A stretch of DNA of 64,000 bases from contig CM026551.1 in the NCBI GenBank assembly GCA_015143295.1, positions 49,774,034 through 49,838,033 of the forward strand, written 5' to 3'. Of the stretch, positions 47,532 through 60,008 are shown in pieces. How positions within the stretch are numbered: position 1 is the first letter of the stretch; every line of letters begins with the position of its first letter. The DNA comes from Tetracentron sinense. Lineage: Eukaryota; Streptophyta; Magnoliopsida; Trochodendrales; Trochodendraceae. A model generated the notes under the pieces. It ran no database searches, was not told the DNA's origin, and worked only from the letters and a program-made list of their open reading frames with translations. The position numbers and the translations under genes were made by a program.

Positions 47532-48760
47532 GGGGTTTTTGTGTATCAGCTGCTAGGTTTGGCCTATTTGCAAATACACTGTTATAATAACAGTTTTACA
47601 AATTAACTTAGCATTATACAACCATTAGACAAATAGCCTCATTCTTCCACTTCCGTTATATTTCATTCAAAATTGTTTATAGAGTGACTATAATACCCTT
47701 GTTAACATTTAATAGACTATATTGCACTTGTAACACGTGTCTTCTTTTAACTTTTTTTAACTATGATTAACATATACTAACTCGTAAGGTTAAGAGCATT
47801 TAACCTTAGTTTTATTTAAAAAAATTAACCACAATGGTTAAAACTTATTAACCATAGTTCAAGATAAATTGAAAGAGTGTCTCCTTTTAACTCCCTTTAA
47901 TTATGGTTAAGATTCACTTAAAGCATATTACCTTGGTTTTAAAAAAAAATAACCATGAGCGTTAAAACTTGTTAACCATAGTTCAAAGACAGTTAAAGGA
48001 GTGTCCCTTTAAAGTTCCTTTAACTATGGTTAAGATTCACTAACCCTTAATGTTAAAGCATCTAACCTTGGTTTTTTAAAAAGAAATTAAATTAATCACA
48101 AGGGTTAAAACGTTAACCATAGTTCAAGGGTAGTTTAAGGGGTGTCATCTTTTAACACCCTTTAACTATGGTTAAGATTCACTAACCCTTAGGGTGAAAG
48201 CATCTAACCTTAATTTTTAGATTTAAAAAAAATTAATCATAAGGTTAAAATTTGTTAACCATAGTTCAAAGACAATTAAAGGAATGTCCCTTTAACTATA
48301 GTTAAAATTCACTAACCTTATGGTTAAAGCATCTAACCTTAGTTTTTAGATTAAAAAAAATTTAAAAATTAATCACAAGGGTTAAAACGTTAACCATAAT
48401 TTAAGGGTAGTCAAAGGCGTGTCGTCTTTTAACACCCTTTAACTATGATTAAGATCACTAACTCTTAAGGTTAAACCATCTAACCTTAATTATTAGAATT
48501 TTTTTTTTTTAGAAAAAAAAATAGGGTTAAAACTTGTTAACCATGATTTAAGGGTAGTTAGAGGGGCTTTGTGAGGTTACGAATATCTTAAGGGCATAAC
48601 AGTTATTTATTAACTGTTATAACAAAATGCCCAACGGAAGTAAGGATTGAGGTCCTTTGTCAAACTGTTGAAAAACTATGAGTTAATTTACAAATCTGTT
48701 TTACATAACAATATATTTGCAAATTAGGCCGAATCTAACCGTTGATATGCAAAACACCCT
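47532..48760. mobile_element. Long-TIR (MULE-like) element with internal array, 1.23 kb
   Basis: The left arm from GGGGTTTTTG through GGCCTATTTGCAAATA to CTTCCGTT (about 47532-47670) is matched by the complement of the right arm (about 48610-48760, ending CAAAACACCCT). Flanks are GTCACAAAA and AACACAAAA (7 of 9). The interior is a six-unit TTAACCATAG array. No transposase, so it is non-autonomous. Confidence 0.7.
47730..48570. repeat. TTAACCATAG tandem array, six units of 123-147 bp
   Basis: TTAACCATAGTTCAA-type starts at about 47849, 47972, 48113, 48255, 48390 and 48537. Each unit also has AACTATGGTTAAGATTCACT, GGTTAAAGCATCTAACCTT and an A-rich stretch. Confidence 0.88.
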
Positions 48761-48934
48761 AACACAAAATGTAAAGTCTAAAAGTTTTTTAAAAAGAGAT
48801 ATTTTTATCTTAAAACAAAAATAACCACAGGGTTACTTTGCACTGTTTTTCACAGGAAGACAGTATTTCCGATGTTTCATGACTTTTGCTTTAGGGGCAT
48901 TGTTTGTAAATTTCCATCTTGAACTTCAACCCAA

Positions 48935-49275
48935 CACAGTCCCTTTTCTCTTTTTTTTTCTTTCTACGGGTAATCGACGGTAAGCTCCCTTCCTGCTCAC
49001 CTTTCTGGTCAAGAGGGGTGTCGTCAGAACCGAAATTGGACGGAGACTTCATCCATACCATCCAAATCTCCGGTAGGTCACGTATTCCGGCGATATCGCC
49101 GGAAAACTCATAATTTCTTTTTCTTTTTCTTTCTTCGGGAAATCGAAGGAAGGCTCCCTTCCCGGTCACCGTTTCAGTTGAGAGGTGTGCCGTTAGAACC
49201 GAAATTGGATAGAGACTCCATCCATACCATTTAAATCTCCGGTAGGTCACGTTTTCCGGCGATATCGCCGGAAAA
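48935..49275. repeat. Tandem duplication, about 168 bp x2
   Basis: Both units contain TTCTTTCT-CGGG-AATCGA, AGAACCGAAATTGGA, ATCTCCGGTAGGTCACG and the palindrome CCGGCGATATCGCCGG. The 119-residue minus-strand open frame here is the translation of this repeat. Confidence 0.85.
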
Positions 49276-49341
49276 CTTGGGTTAGTAAGGGAATTGAGAG
49301 GAGCTAGTGGTAGAGATTACAGATAGAGAGAAAGAACGAGA

Positions 49342-49500
49342 ATGGGTTCGAGTATGGAAGGTCCTTCCGCCCCTGTTAATGGTCGAGATCCTTACGAGGT
49401 ATTGAATGTATTGAGGGATTCATCAGGTCAGGAAATTAAGACGTATAGAAAACTTTCTCTCATCCGGTTTGGTTCAGCTATATGTGGGACAGTATTATAA
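49342..49500 (+). pseudogene. J-domain (DnaJ, ARG1-like) first-exon fragment
   Basis: MGSSMEGPSAPVNGRDPYEV, then LNVLRDSSGQEIKTYRKLSL, matches the start and first helices of plant ARG1/ARL2-type J-proteins, where RDPYEVL and QEIKSAYRKL are typical. It has lost two residues before YRKL and ends after 52 codons without the HPD motif. A purine-rich leader precedes the ATG. It is probably a gene fragment; a first exon with altered splicing is less likely. Confidence 0.7.
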
Positions 49501-51290
49501 ACAAATTATTAATTAATTAGTGACCTAATTCAAGTTTGGTTATACGACTAAATTTTGTATTAAATAAAACTAGAATGAGGCCCTTGTGATGTACCAGAAA
49601 TTCTAAGAATAAATAGGATGAAACATCAATGAAACAAATTATTAAGAATATATAATAAAAAATGAATTTAAAAAGACAAATTTATGAAAACACGAAAGAG
49701 AAAACAAACTAAGAAATATTTTAAATTTAAGAAATTTTTGGCGCGCAATACTAATGCTGAGTAATCATTGGAGCATGCAAAGAAGTAAATAATAATTATA
49801 AATAAAAAGGAAATTTAAAGGAAAATGAAAAGAATTGAATACGGAAATTATAAACATATTCAAATATCTACCGAACTTAAATAGAATCCTAATACAATAG
49901 GGTATGAAGAAAAATCCAAAGAGAAAATAACGAGTCTATTTTGACTAAAAACAAAACGGTTCTAAAATTAGAAATATAAAGAGATCAATCATTCTAAATT
50001 CATACCCTTTATTAACCAAAATGTAAGAGCTGCAATACTACCCCTTTTCATGCCGGAATTTTTTTTTTTTTTAAGTCTGTGAAATACTAAGTAAGCACAC
50101 AAAATAGGGATATAGGGTTAGAATTATAATGGTTAAACAGTTTAAGATGAATATCATCACAAACATGAATAATTATTCACAGAGAATTATTAGATAGTGA
50201 AAATATGAAACCAGAGAAACTACAATCCAAGACAGGAAAAATCGTTATTATAGCCATTTATATTATTGTATGTTCATCACTACAATATCTAGTTGGTCAT
50301 ATACATCTACCAAACAAATAGTTGTAATAGACAAAGTAACACTAAGAAGAAGAATCAAGAAGTAATTAAAAGATGAGCAAATGTAGATATAAAATAGAGT
50401 TAACATAATACCATTCTAGAGCGACATTGATTATACAAAGAATCTTTCTGATTGCATTTGCGCCATACATCATTTCTGCCAATATCCTGATAAATTTCAA
50501 TGCAATTAGAATTCATATATAATGGAAAAAAGAAATCTAGGACAAAAAGAGAGGGAAAATCAGTCTCCAACATGCAATGAATTATAAATTCAAAGGAAAG
50601 AATTAAATAAAATAATAAATAGTAGAAAGTAAGTAATCCAAAAATAAATATAAAACAAAAGGAAAGAGAGGTGTGCCCACTTGTAACCCCTAAAATATCA
50701 GTCTATCCATGCAACAAATTATAAGCTCAAGGATTAATGAAATAGTGAAATAAAATAACAAACAGTAGAAAGTAAACAATCTGAAAATTAAAATAGAAAG
50801 CACACCATCAAATTAGTTAATCTATTGATTATAAGAGGGGAAAAAGTTATTTTATCTTACGCATTGCGTCTTCCCTTGTGCAAGTTGCGGCAATGAAAAC
50901 CGGCTGTTAATCTCAAGCCTATATAAAGACACTCCACGATGCTATAAAGGCTTTGTTGCCACGCTACTCAAATCTACCAACATATTTATGTGCTAACCCT
51001 TGCTGCTCAACCCAACGAAGCCAACCTAAGTGTCAAGCATCTTGCATGCTATAGCCACGTACAAATACACAGTTGCATAGCCGTTAAGCAACCCACCTAG
51101 TTTTAAAACGTATATTTAATCATTTGTTGGAGCATTGGAAGAGTGGACGTTTTGGGATCTACAAAGAGTTGCAATCCTATGATTCGATACATCTACCCGA
51201 CTTCCCCAACACACAATCTCCCTCATACCCACTTATCTTAACCACATAACCCCCCACACCACATCCTGAGAGGCGCGCCGATTTGCTTGA
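49501..51290. other. Intergenic, no gene seen
   Basis: AT-rich to about 50850, then mixed sequence without coding signal or recognised repeat. Confidence 0.4.
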
Positions 51291-51535
51291 CTATCCAACC
51301 GGTTCTGAAGATGGTAATTAAATGAGAGAAATATGGTATAAAAGAAGAGTGAGAGAAATTACCTATGAAGAGTTGCAACCCACCTGAGAGGCGCATATGT
51401 TCGGGTTACGAAGATATATGTAAAAGAAGAGTGGTTGAAAGTAACTACAAAGAGTTGCAACCCTCTAAAGAGGCGCATCTGTATGGGATACGAAGATATA
51501 TGTAAAAGAAGAGTGGGTGAAAACCTCCTAAAAAC
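51290..51535. repeat. 82-bp tandem repeat, about 2.7 copies
   Basis: AAAGAAGAGTG at 51341, 51423 and 51505. Units contain GAGTTGCAACCC and GAGGCGCAT. Confidence 0.85.
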
Positions 51536-51559
51536 CCTCCCGGGACGCCACATGGGCCT

Positions 51560-53520
51560 CCCCGTCCCCGACTTTCATTAGTAGTAATAAGTTAAAGGGT
51601 ATTTACGTCTAAGTAAAGTTTTATATACTCCTTTTACTTAGTAGAATGATATACATCTCTAGCTAGAACATGAGAGGAGGCTCAATGAGATTATCCAAAA
51701 CCCTAGATGAAGCAAGGAAGCCTCAACTCTCTATCTAGAAAACCCTAACACGAATTGGGGATCGATAAATGGGTTATATAGAGAAGCCAAAAAAAGTTTC
51801 TAAAAATTGAAACACTAAGCAAATACGCAAACCGTTTGACCACTTTCATAGTGGGTTGACCGGTGGACTACGAATATCAGGATTTAGCTCAAACCGTTCG
51901 ACCAGTGCCCTTATAGCGTTCGACCAGTGGAATGCAAACTCTCTGGAAGATTTCTTCATACAAATTTTCACGAGGGCATTCGACTGGTGAGGACCACCGT
52001 TCGACTAGTATTAATAGAATTGCTCAGAAATAGAATTTTGACAATTCTGAACCTGTAACTAGTCACCTAGGGTCTTTTAACAATTGTCTAAGTCAATTAT
52101 GACCTAGTTTTGATGGTCTCTAAGTCACTTACCGTCCTAAAGGTGTGAGCGAAGCTTAGTAACGAAATCTTCATCTTCATAAGGCTTGATCAGTTGAACG
52201 ACAGGACACTAGACAACATCCAGACACCATTTTTATCGCAGAATTAGCCAAGACAGAGTAGGACTTACAATCTCCCACTTTAGTAATTTCGTGACAAAAC
52301 ATATACTGACGTACAATGCAAGCTATAGACTCTTCCAAATGATTCAAAAAACAGAGAAATTATTGATTACATGACTCAAACTCAAAACCCAAATTACATG
52401 ATATAGAAGTAAACTTGAATGTTTGTCATGTGGAAAATTTTGTGTTGTCTGCAACCTGCAACTTGCAACCTACAATCTGCTCATGCTAAAATAACACTCC
52501 CATGAAGAATGGAGAAATGATATGGTAAATACATAGATGGAGAGCAGATCACATAACGTGCAATGGATCAACTGGATATAAACAGTGCAAAACATATATG
52601 TACGTGCTCTCCCCCCTTTTGACACGAAATGCCAAAGGTAGACCACAAAGAAAGGTGGAAAAGAAATAAGTGTAATAATAGGCATTCAAACATCATCCAT
52701 AAGGAAAAAGTGAACAAATCATATTTCATCAAAAAGATAAATATCCATCAACTGAAAAGTACATCAAAGAGTATCCAAAATCCAAAATAAACATAAAAGA
52801 TATAGACAAGCTATATGTAAACAATATTATAACATAAAGAGCCTAGTCAAGCCAGCAGCAGGAGAGAAAAATAGATCATAGTGAAAAATCTGCTTATTGA
52901 AAGACACACTCTCCCCCCCCCCCCCCAAGAAAAAAAATTGTAGATTCTTACCAAAATTGATCGAAACACTCCCCCTAAGATCAACCACCCCAAAATAAAC
53001 ATGTAAATGGGGGGGGGGGGAGGGGATCACACATGCATGAAAAGCATTCCAAGCTACAAAATTTATGACATGCCCAATAATTAACATAAATATTGGTTAG
53101 ACTAAATGAGGATATAAAGACATTCTCAAAAATCCCTTTTCTAAAAGGTATGTAGTTAGTCTCTCATACCAAGCTCAAGGAGCTTGTTTTAATCTATAGA
53201 GAGCCATTTTCAAGCGATAAAATTGGTCAAGATGAAGTGGGTCTTCAAACTCTTTGAGTTTTTTCACATAGACTTCCTCCTGAAAAATTTCATTTAAAAA
53301 GTCACTCTTGACATCCATTTGATATAACTTGAAGTTCAAATGACAAGCAATAGCAATAAGAATTCGGATTGACTCTAGGTGTGCTACAGGAGTGAAGGTT
53401 TCGTCAAAATCGATCCCTTCGATTTGAGTGTAGTCCTGTGCAACTAGCCTAGCCTTGTTACGAATGATCGTACCATTTTCATTGGATTTTTTTATTGAAT
53501 ATCCATTTGGTATTGAAATT
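51560..53520 (-). mobile_element. Ty1/copia remnant, Sirevirus-like layout
   Basis: The minus strand at 53500-53150 encodes a reverse-transcriptase start: GTIIRNKARLVAQ, GIDFDETFTPVAHLESIRIL, LYQMDVKSDFLNE, then MALYRLKQAP and a stop. The FADD/VDD active-site part is missing. Downstream on the same strand are polypurine-type tracts (near 52975, 52915, 52610), then probable LTR sequence with repeated CCGTTCGACCAGTG words (51830-52020). RNase H is deleted. The lineage is inferred from the RT wording and multiple purine tracts. Confidence 0.72.
52913..53021. repeat. Poly-C and poly-G tracts 85 bp apart
   Basis: A C15-type run at about 52913-52926 and a G12 run at about 53009-53020 lie on the same strand inside the copia remnant. 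They could pair as a hairpin or form G-quadruplexes. Confidence 0.8.
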
Positions 53521-53539
53521 TCTCTTTGTATGAATCCAA

Positions 53540-54279
53540 AGGGACTAGAGGGAGGTGAATAGGTCTCCTAGGGTTTATCTACCCACTTTTTAATTTTAAC
53601 AATTAAAGGTAGATATACGGAGACCCTCACACAAAGTAAATCCACACGATTTTTTTAAGTGGAAAACCCTCACGGGAAAAACCATGGGACCTCATCCAGT
53701 AAAATAACAATCATTAAGAGAAAAGTGAAAGTATAAACTTGAACCTCACTAATTGAACCTCACATAAAATTGGAATCATGAATGTACAACCAAGACTCGT
53801 AAGTTCGATCCACACTGCAGTGGCTCTGGCTCCTCACCGACCAAGGTTTCTCTTTAGTAATGCTTCAACAACAACTTGGAATTTGCATATTCTTTCTCCA
53901 CCGCAGTGGCTCTGGATTTTACTCCGGTCGAGTGTCTTTATAAAAAGGTAATAACATGGAGTCCAAGGTACTCCACTAATCACTAGAGAAATTTCACCAC
54001 AAAGGAATAATCAAGCAAGCAACAATATAATCCTGGAAGAACAAATTTGCTTTTCTAGGTTGAAGGGTATAGGCTTTGGCTTAATTGGATATTCTATCAA
54101 ACATGAAAAATCCACGAGCACTTATAACAGATGTGTCTCTATGCTCAAACTATATTCAAAATCCTTAAATTGTGTTTGGGGGTCTTAGTATTTATAGGCA
54201 ATCCCAAAAAATCTTGGAATTGGAAGATAGTACTTTCTAAAAATGTTTATGTGTGATTCTTGCTCGAGCCAACCTAAAT

Positions 54280-54280
<1 letters not shown>
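53540..54280. other. Unclassified retroelement-like repeat
   Basis: The left edge, GACTAGAGGGAGGTGAATAG, is a phrase common in plant repeats. CCGCAGTGGCTCTGG/CTGCAGTGGCTCTGG occurs twice (about 53815 and 53900). No protein seen. Confidence 0.35.

Positions 54281-54320
<40 letters not shown>
54280..54320. repeat. AT then GT dinucleotide microsatellite
   Basis: An AT run to 54298 passes directly into about eleven GT units. Confidence 0.95.
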
Positions 54321-54910
54321 AAATATGTATATATCTATTGTATAATAATATAAGATAACGCCATCTTTAGTTGATGGATAACACTAACAAAAGAACAAAT
54401 ATTTTTATCTGAATGTAAAAGAAAATAATTGCTTGAGAACTTTTCAATTCATAAGCATAACATTCTCTACCATATAATATGAGAATAGATGAATCTGGTT
54501 AGTGTTATATTCACTACATATAAGTCTTCTAAAAGATAAATTAGATCATCTATATATAGTTCATATCAATTTATGTTGGTCCAAATAACAATAAGAGAAA
54601 ATTTATTACAAGTCTCTAACAAGAATTCAATACATGTCAAATTCTAACTCATGTATGAGGTGACATAGACATGTCACCCATAAAAAAGAGTCTAAGTAAC
54701 AAGAAAATTTAAAATTATCTAGTAAGAATTCAATACATCTTTTCTTTTCATCCATACTGCATAATGTTGTTTTCTTTCTTCATTATTAATTCTAATTGAT
54801 ATTGCCGAATGTGTTCTCTCTCTCTCTCAATAATGCCTTGTAATGTGAAAATAGCAACCCCAATACCTAACATGCCAGCACAATGTCTTTCCATACACTA
54901 CTCACCAGGC

Positions 54911-54914
<4 letters not shown>

Positions 54915-54944
<30 letters not shown>
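54915..54944. repeat. GA dinucleotide microsatellite
   Basis: About 15 uninterrupted GA units just left of the long inverted repeat. Confidence 0.95.
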
Positions 54945-54947
<3 letters not shown>

Positions 54948-54975
54948 TATATACAACAACCACATGGTTTTCAAA

Positions 54976-55690
54976 ATCCTAAAAGAAAATGGGATTGTGG
55001 AGAGAATCATGTTACTTAATACTAGACAGTTAGAGTTTGTTTACAAGTTATTTAATGACTCCCACACACTCAGTTTTTCTTCTCTCCTTCTCTTCTGTTT
55101 GAACCCGATATCTCTCTACTATGGATGGTTGAGGATTTTGGAATTTTGGAATTGGAAAACATACATCCCCTCTTAGGAAGAAAGGATTTGGTGGCTTTAC
55201 TTTTATGTCATTTTCTAAATCTCTTTTGAGTGCCCCTCCACTTTTATCTTATATATGGTTAGGCTAATGGAATTCTAGTCACAATAATTCCCCAATATTC
55301 AAACGCACTATCTTTTTTTTTTGGTAAGAGGTAATATTACACCTAACACACAAAAAAATATATATATACTGTGCTAGAATAATGGTGAAATATTGTGACT
55401 AGAATTCCATTAGTTTAACCATATATATAAGCTAAAAGTGGGGAGGCACTCAAAAGAGCTTTAGAAAATGCTACAAAAGTAAAGCCACCAAAAACTTTCT
55501 TCCTAAGAGGGGATGCATTTTTCCAATTCCAAAATCCTCAACCATGCATAATAGAGAAAGATCGACTCAAACATAAGAGAAGGAGAAAAGAAAAACTGAG
55601 TGTGTGGGAGTCATTAAATAACATTTAATTAAACAAGCTCCAACTATCTAGTATTCACATCATTCTCTCCACAATGCCATTTTCTTTATG
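54976..55690. repeat. Long inverted repeat, arms about 310 bp
   Basis: The left arm (about 54976-55295) pairs with the right arm (about 55380-55690) almost end to end, with small indels and an estimated 85-90% identity by eye. Shared blocks include ACTCCCACACACTCAG, GTTGAGGATTTTGGAATT, CATCCCCTCTTAGGAAG and AATGGAATTCTAGTCACAAT. The spacer of about 85 bp holds TTTTTTTTTTGGTAAGAGG. Either a foldback-type element or a hairpin small-RNA locus. Confidence 0.9.
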
Positions 55691-55699
55691 TTCATAGAT

Positions 55700-56300
55700 T
55701 ATTGGTTCAGATTTTTATGTTTTTCCTTTCTTTAAAATATAATCTTATTGTGGATCCACTTCCACATACTTAAGTGTCCAACCCAACTCTAGGATAATCC
55801 TAATTTAGATAACAAGTTGTAACCCATATTAACCTAACTAATTACGATGAACCTATTTTAGTTATCCATCAATAACACTTGAACTTTGGTTAACAAGTTT
55901 TAACCCTTGTAATTAATTTTTTTTTCCTACATACCAAGGTTAGATGTTTTAACCCTAAGGGTTGGTGAATCTTAACCACAGTATTTTTGCAAACTAGGAT
56001 AAATAGAGCAGTATTTTTTAACTAATCTAATTTATATCTAAATTATAAACCTAACTATATTATAGATTTTAAATCAATCTAAATTTTTAAAAAAATTAAC
56101 TAACTAATTACTAAATTAAATAAGATTAATCTAAATCCTAATCAATAGACTTTTCTACAAACCAAGGTTAGATGCTTTAACCCTAAGGTTTAGTGAATCT
56201 TAACCACGCTGTTTTTGCAAACTATGATAATCATACCAGTGATTATATTTATATCTAATAATAAAATTAAATAAGATTGAACTAATAATGATTTCAACAA
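55700..56300. other. Intergenic with TTAACC-type repeat fragments
   Basis: At 55880-55990 and 56150-56230 are pieces such as GGTTAGATG-TTTAACCCTAA and TGAATCTTAACCAC, the same family as the 48-kb array. No gene. Confidence 0.5.
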
Positions 56301-56579
56301 TATATTAACCTCAAAGGAGGAAAACACAGGCAATTACATTTACAGTGGGAAGAGATACAGAGAGAGGAGCAGCGAGCAGAGAGGAAGGAGAGAGGAGAAG
56401 CTGCCCGCGTAGCATTGTTCGCACGTGAGCAGAGAGAGAAGAGAGAGAGAGGGAGAGATAATTACCGGCGTGAACGATGAAGGTAGGGATTGGAGGAGGT
56501 CGGAGTAATGAGGACAGTGCGGAGAGAGGGGAAATAGAGGGAAAATGTTGTTTTCGCATGGTACGAATGGGTTTTTATT

Positions 56580-56920
56580 AACTGGTCTTTAGCGACATAT
56601 AATTTTGTCATAATATGTTAAATTTAGCGACAATCATATTGCAGTGATATACATTTGTTCGTAATAGTGATGGTATATAATTGTCTCTAAATGTTATTTT
56701 ATTAAAAATTAAAAATATTTTAATAGAAGAATTATCCATTAGTGACGGATTATAGCTAGAATTCCAATTCCGTCCGTAGAAGTGATATACCGATGGTTTT
56801 GATCAATAGCTAAAATTTTATGCTTTATAAAATAATAGGAAATTAATTATAGCAACTGAATATTAACAACGGATGATATTATCATCGCTAGAATAACGTT
56901 TTCGTGACAGGTATTGCATC
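56580..56920. repeat. Possible decayed CACTA subterminal region
   Basis: Repeated TTAGCGACA/AGTGATATAC/GTGACGGAT words in both orientations. No terminus is preserved. Confidence 0.3.
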
Positions 56921-57709
56921 CATCAAGAATTTTCTGTGCCTAATTTTCTAATTTCTTAATGAGGGGCATGCCAAGGACTTGGTCTAAACAAAATGGCATA
57001 TTTTGTACAAGATATATATTCTTAGTTAGAATCAAGTGAGGATTATACAACTTGAAAATTTTATTTTTGTAATTGTTGTAATTTTTCTTTCAAAATATAG
57101 TGAATTTGCAAGAGCTCATCTGTGGACTTAGGCACAAGCCAAACCACATAAATCTGATGTTTGTTTTTGTGTGTGTGCATTTGTTCTCTTCATTTTTTTA
57201 ATCTTCTAAATTTATAGACTATATAATATAATTTAGTAATTTTAATATAATAAGCATATACATATACTTTAACAATCTAAAAATTCATTGAAAATTAAAA
57301 AAAAAAATCATTTATTTTTGAAAAAATTCAAAAATGTTTTGGATGAATAAAATAATCACAAATTTGAAGTATCTAAAATTTTGAAGTCTCATCGAATTTA
57401 ATTTTGATTTTAGCACCCGTAATGACCAAAATTTAAGACATTTGGAACTTTGATCAGTCATACTTGTTGTAGAGAAATTGTGTCGAGTCTCAGGTTGCAA
57501 GCAACTGCTTGGGTGTTGCCATTTTAGAAAATAAAGTTATCCATAGTAAAAGATATAGTTATAATTTTTTTATAAAAAAAATAAATAATACATATCATAA
57601 AATTGTATTGGTAAGTATCAATACCCCCATTAGTTTTCCTCTTTTGAACCTTGGCCCAATCTTCACCAAAATGCTGGAAGAAAAGGTAGCTTCATCTTTA
57701 TTAGAATTA
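56921..57709. other. Intergenic, no gene seen
   Basis: AT-rich. The open frames in this stretch have no recognisable protein. Confidence 0.4.
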
Positions 57710-59931
57710 CTAGTAAAAGTACACGTGGGTTGCACGCAATAATTTATTAAATTTTTTTAGTTAATTTATGTTTAATAGTTTGAAATAAATTACATTAGAT
57801 AATCAGTAAATATTAATAAATATTTAATTAAAATTAGTAAAACAAATTTAGATTTTAATTAATTCAGAATTTTTTTTAAAGATGATTATTCTCTTTTTAT
57901 AGTGATGTTATTTATAATATTTCCTTCTAACTCATAAATTTATTAAAATAGATATTTGACATTTTGATATATTTATGGTTAGTGAATTAAATTTTAAAGC
58001 TTTAAAACTATTTATAAAATAACTAAAATTTAATTATTATGTAATCAATTATTATTATTATTATTATTTAAAAGGTAACTCTACGTATTTAGTAAAATGG
58101 AAATTTTGTATTTAATTTCTTTAGTAAATTTTATTAAAATAATTAAATGAAGTTAAACAACATTTAAAAACAATTATGTAATTTCTAGAGATATCCTGGT
58201 TCCTTTATAATTAGTATCAATTTTTTAAAGTTATCAGTAAATTTGATTCAAAATAAATATGTAGGTTTCTATTTTAAGTAGTTTACATATAACAAAATAC
58301 GAATTCCTTTACTTAATAATTTAAATGAGATATTTTAAATTTTATTTTAAGTATTTAGTAGAAATATTCACTATAAGTCAATTGTGCTTAGTATTTTGTT
58401 AAACAATTACTTAAAGCTGACTTTTGTCTAAGAATTTTAATATTAAATAGCTCAAAACAAATTTTTATTATTGATACTTGTAAATTTATAATGGCTATAG
58501 TTTCTTATTTTATCTTAAATTCACATAGACAATCAATACAATTAGTTAGTTTCTTAGTTGTAATTCATAAAGTTTTAGTGGGCATTGTAGATTAGTAGTA
58601 AGTCTCCCTTAATTAGTATTTATTAGAGTTATTTCTCAACTACGTACAATTTATTATATTTACTTAGAGTTATTCGTTATCTACACTTCAGAGTTAAAAT
58701 AGGTGTTGAAGAATAAAAGTGGGTCCCACTGAAAGTAAAAATTATTTAATTTCGCAAATTAATTACAATAATATTTTATATTATTATATAATACAAGGTT
58801 AATTTTGTCTAATGAAAATTTTAAAAAATATTTTATTTCTAAACAATTGTTTAAAAACTTGTAATTTTAATAATTGATGATATATAGAAGAATGATAAAT
58901 ACCTATAATTTCTAAATAAGTAATTAATATCTTCAACTCTTTTCTTAATTAGAATAAATGAAGTTTTAGTAGAATTGAATAATAGTAATAGGACTCACCA
59001 ATAAGTTCTCTTCATGGATACAAAGTCCATTGTTAATTGTTAAATTCAAAGTAGTTGAGTTAGATTAAGAAACTATAAGTAGTTAATTTCTATATATCTT
59101 ATATTTATAATATATTAGTTTGATCCATCAATAGATTCTCCCCATGAGACGTATGAGCCTATAAGGTGTTGGACTTATTGTTATTAAATTTTAAGTAGTT
59201 TAATTGATGTAATAAACTATAAGTAGATAATTCTATTTAGGATAAAGTATACATAATGTATTAGAATTACCTTAAATATAATAATATTTTTTATTATATA
59301 ATATAAGATTAATATTGCCAAAGATAAAATTAATAAAAAAAAGGTTTTTTTAAAATAAAATCTTAAAAAAGACTTGTACTTTTAACAGTGTAGTAGTAAT
59401 GAATAGTAGTAGTAGTGGGACATTAAAATATCGGTAGAATTGCATTTAGTTTATCTAAGACAAGTTTTTGTTAATCGTGGGACCCATCGTACAATAGTAT
59501 ATCTGCATATGTAAAAGAGAAATTTGTATTAATAGTGAGTCTCACGCAATAGTAAAAGTTAAAATTAAGTTAATTATCAAAATAATGACCTAAATAGGAG
59601 CTCCAGTTGAACAGTCAATCAGAGCAATTTAGAAATTGCCTTGGAAATGGGTATTTATGGAAAAAATTCACTGTTAAAAAATACCCTTCTTTATATTTAT
59701 AATTACAAAAAACCACTTGCCAAGGTAATTTTTGGGTTGCTTCGTCTGACTGTTCAACAGAGCTCCTGATAATAGTTAATCCCTTAAAATTATTAAAAAT
59801 GGACACTACAAAATATAATAAATTTTACAATATTAGGATTATAAAGTCTAATTAAAACACTAGTGATTAGTCTCTTTTCAAAAGTAGGCTTGTTAGCTGC
59901 TAATTTAGTTGGCTTTTAGCATCAATATTAG
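57710..59931 (-). mobile_element. AT-rich Helitron-like block, minus strand
   Basis: On the minus strand the 3' end reads CGTGCAACCCACGTGTACTT, then TTACTAG and T. This is a weak hairpin plus CTAG at plus 57710. A candidate 5' TCTAATATTGATGC preceded by A lies at 59931. The interior is very AT-rich with GTGGGTCCCAC-like words. No protein. The 5' limit is a guess. Confidence 0.4.
59596..59767. mobile_element. MITE with GGAGCTC ends (about 170 bp)
   Basis: AGGAGCTCCAGTTGAACAGT and the complement of AGGAGCTCTGTTGAACAGTC, with pairing continuing through CCTTGG-AA and AAGGGTATTTT. Target duplication not resolved. Confidence 0.65.
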
Positions 59932-59945
59932 ATCTCTGATCAAAC

Positions 59946-60008
59946 TATTTAAAGGAGGCTATTGACTAGGGAGAGCCAGCTTTCACTCGGGGCGGGAGAG
60001 AGAGAGAG
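59946..60008 (+). promoter_or_regulatory. Candidate TATA box and leader of receptor kinase
   Basis: TATTTAAA at 59946-59953, about 55 bp before the ATG, then a GA-rich leader ending GAGAGAGAGAG next to ATG. Confidence 0.35.

Noticed and set aside
48891..49250. 119-residue open frame on the minus strand
   Set aside because: It repeats internally because it translates the 168-bp tandem duplication. No protein family is recognisable.
56311..56559. 82-residue minus-strand open frame, Ser/Leu-rich
   Set aside because: Encoded by GAGAGA-rich sequence; low complexity and no support from context.
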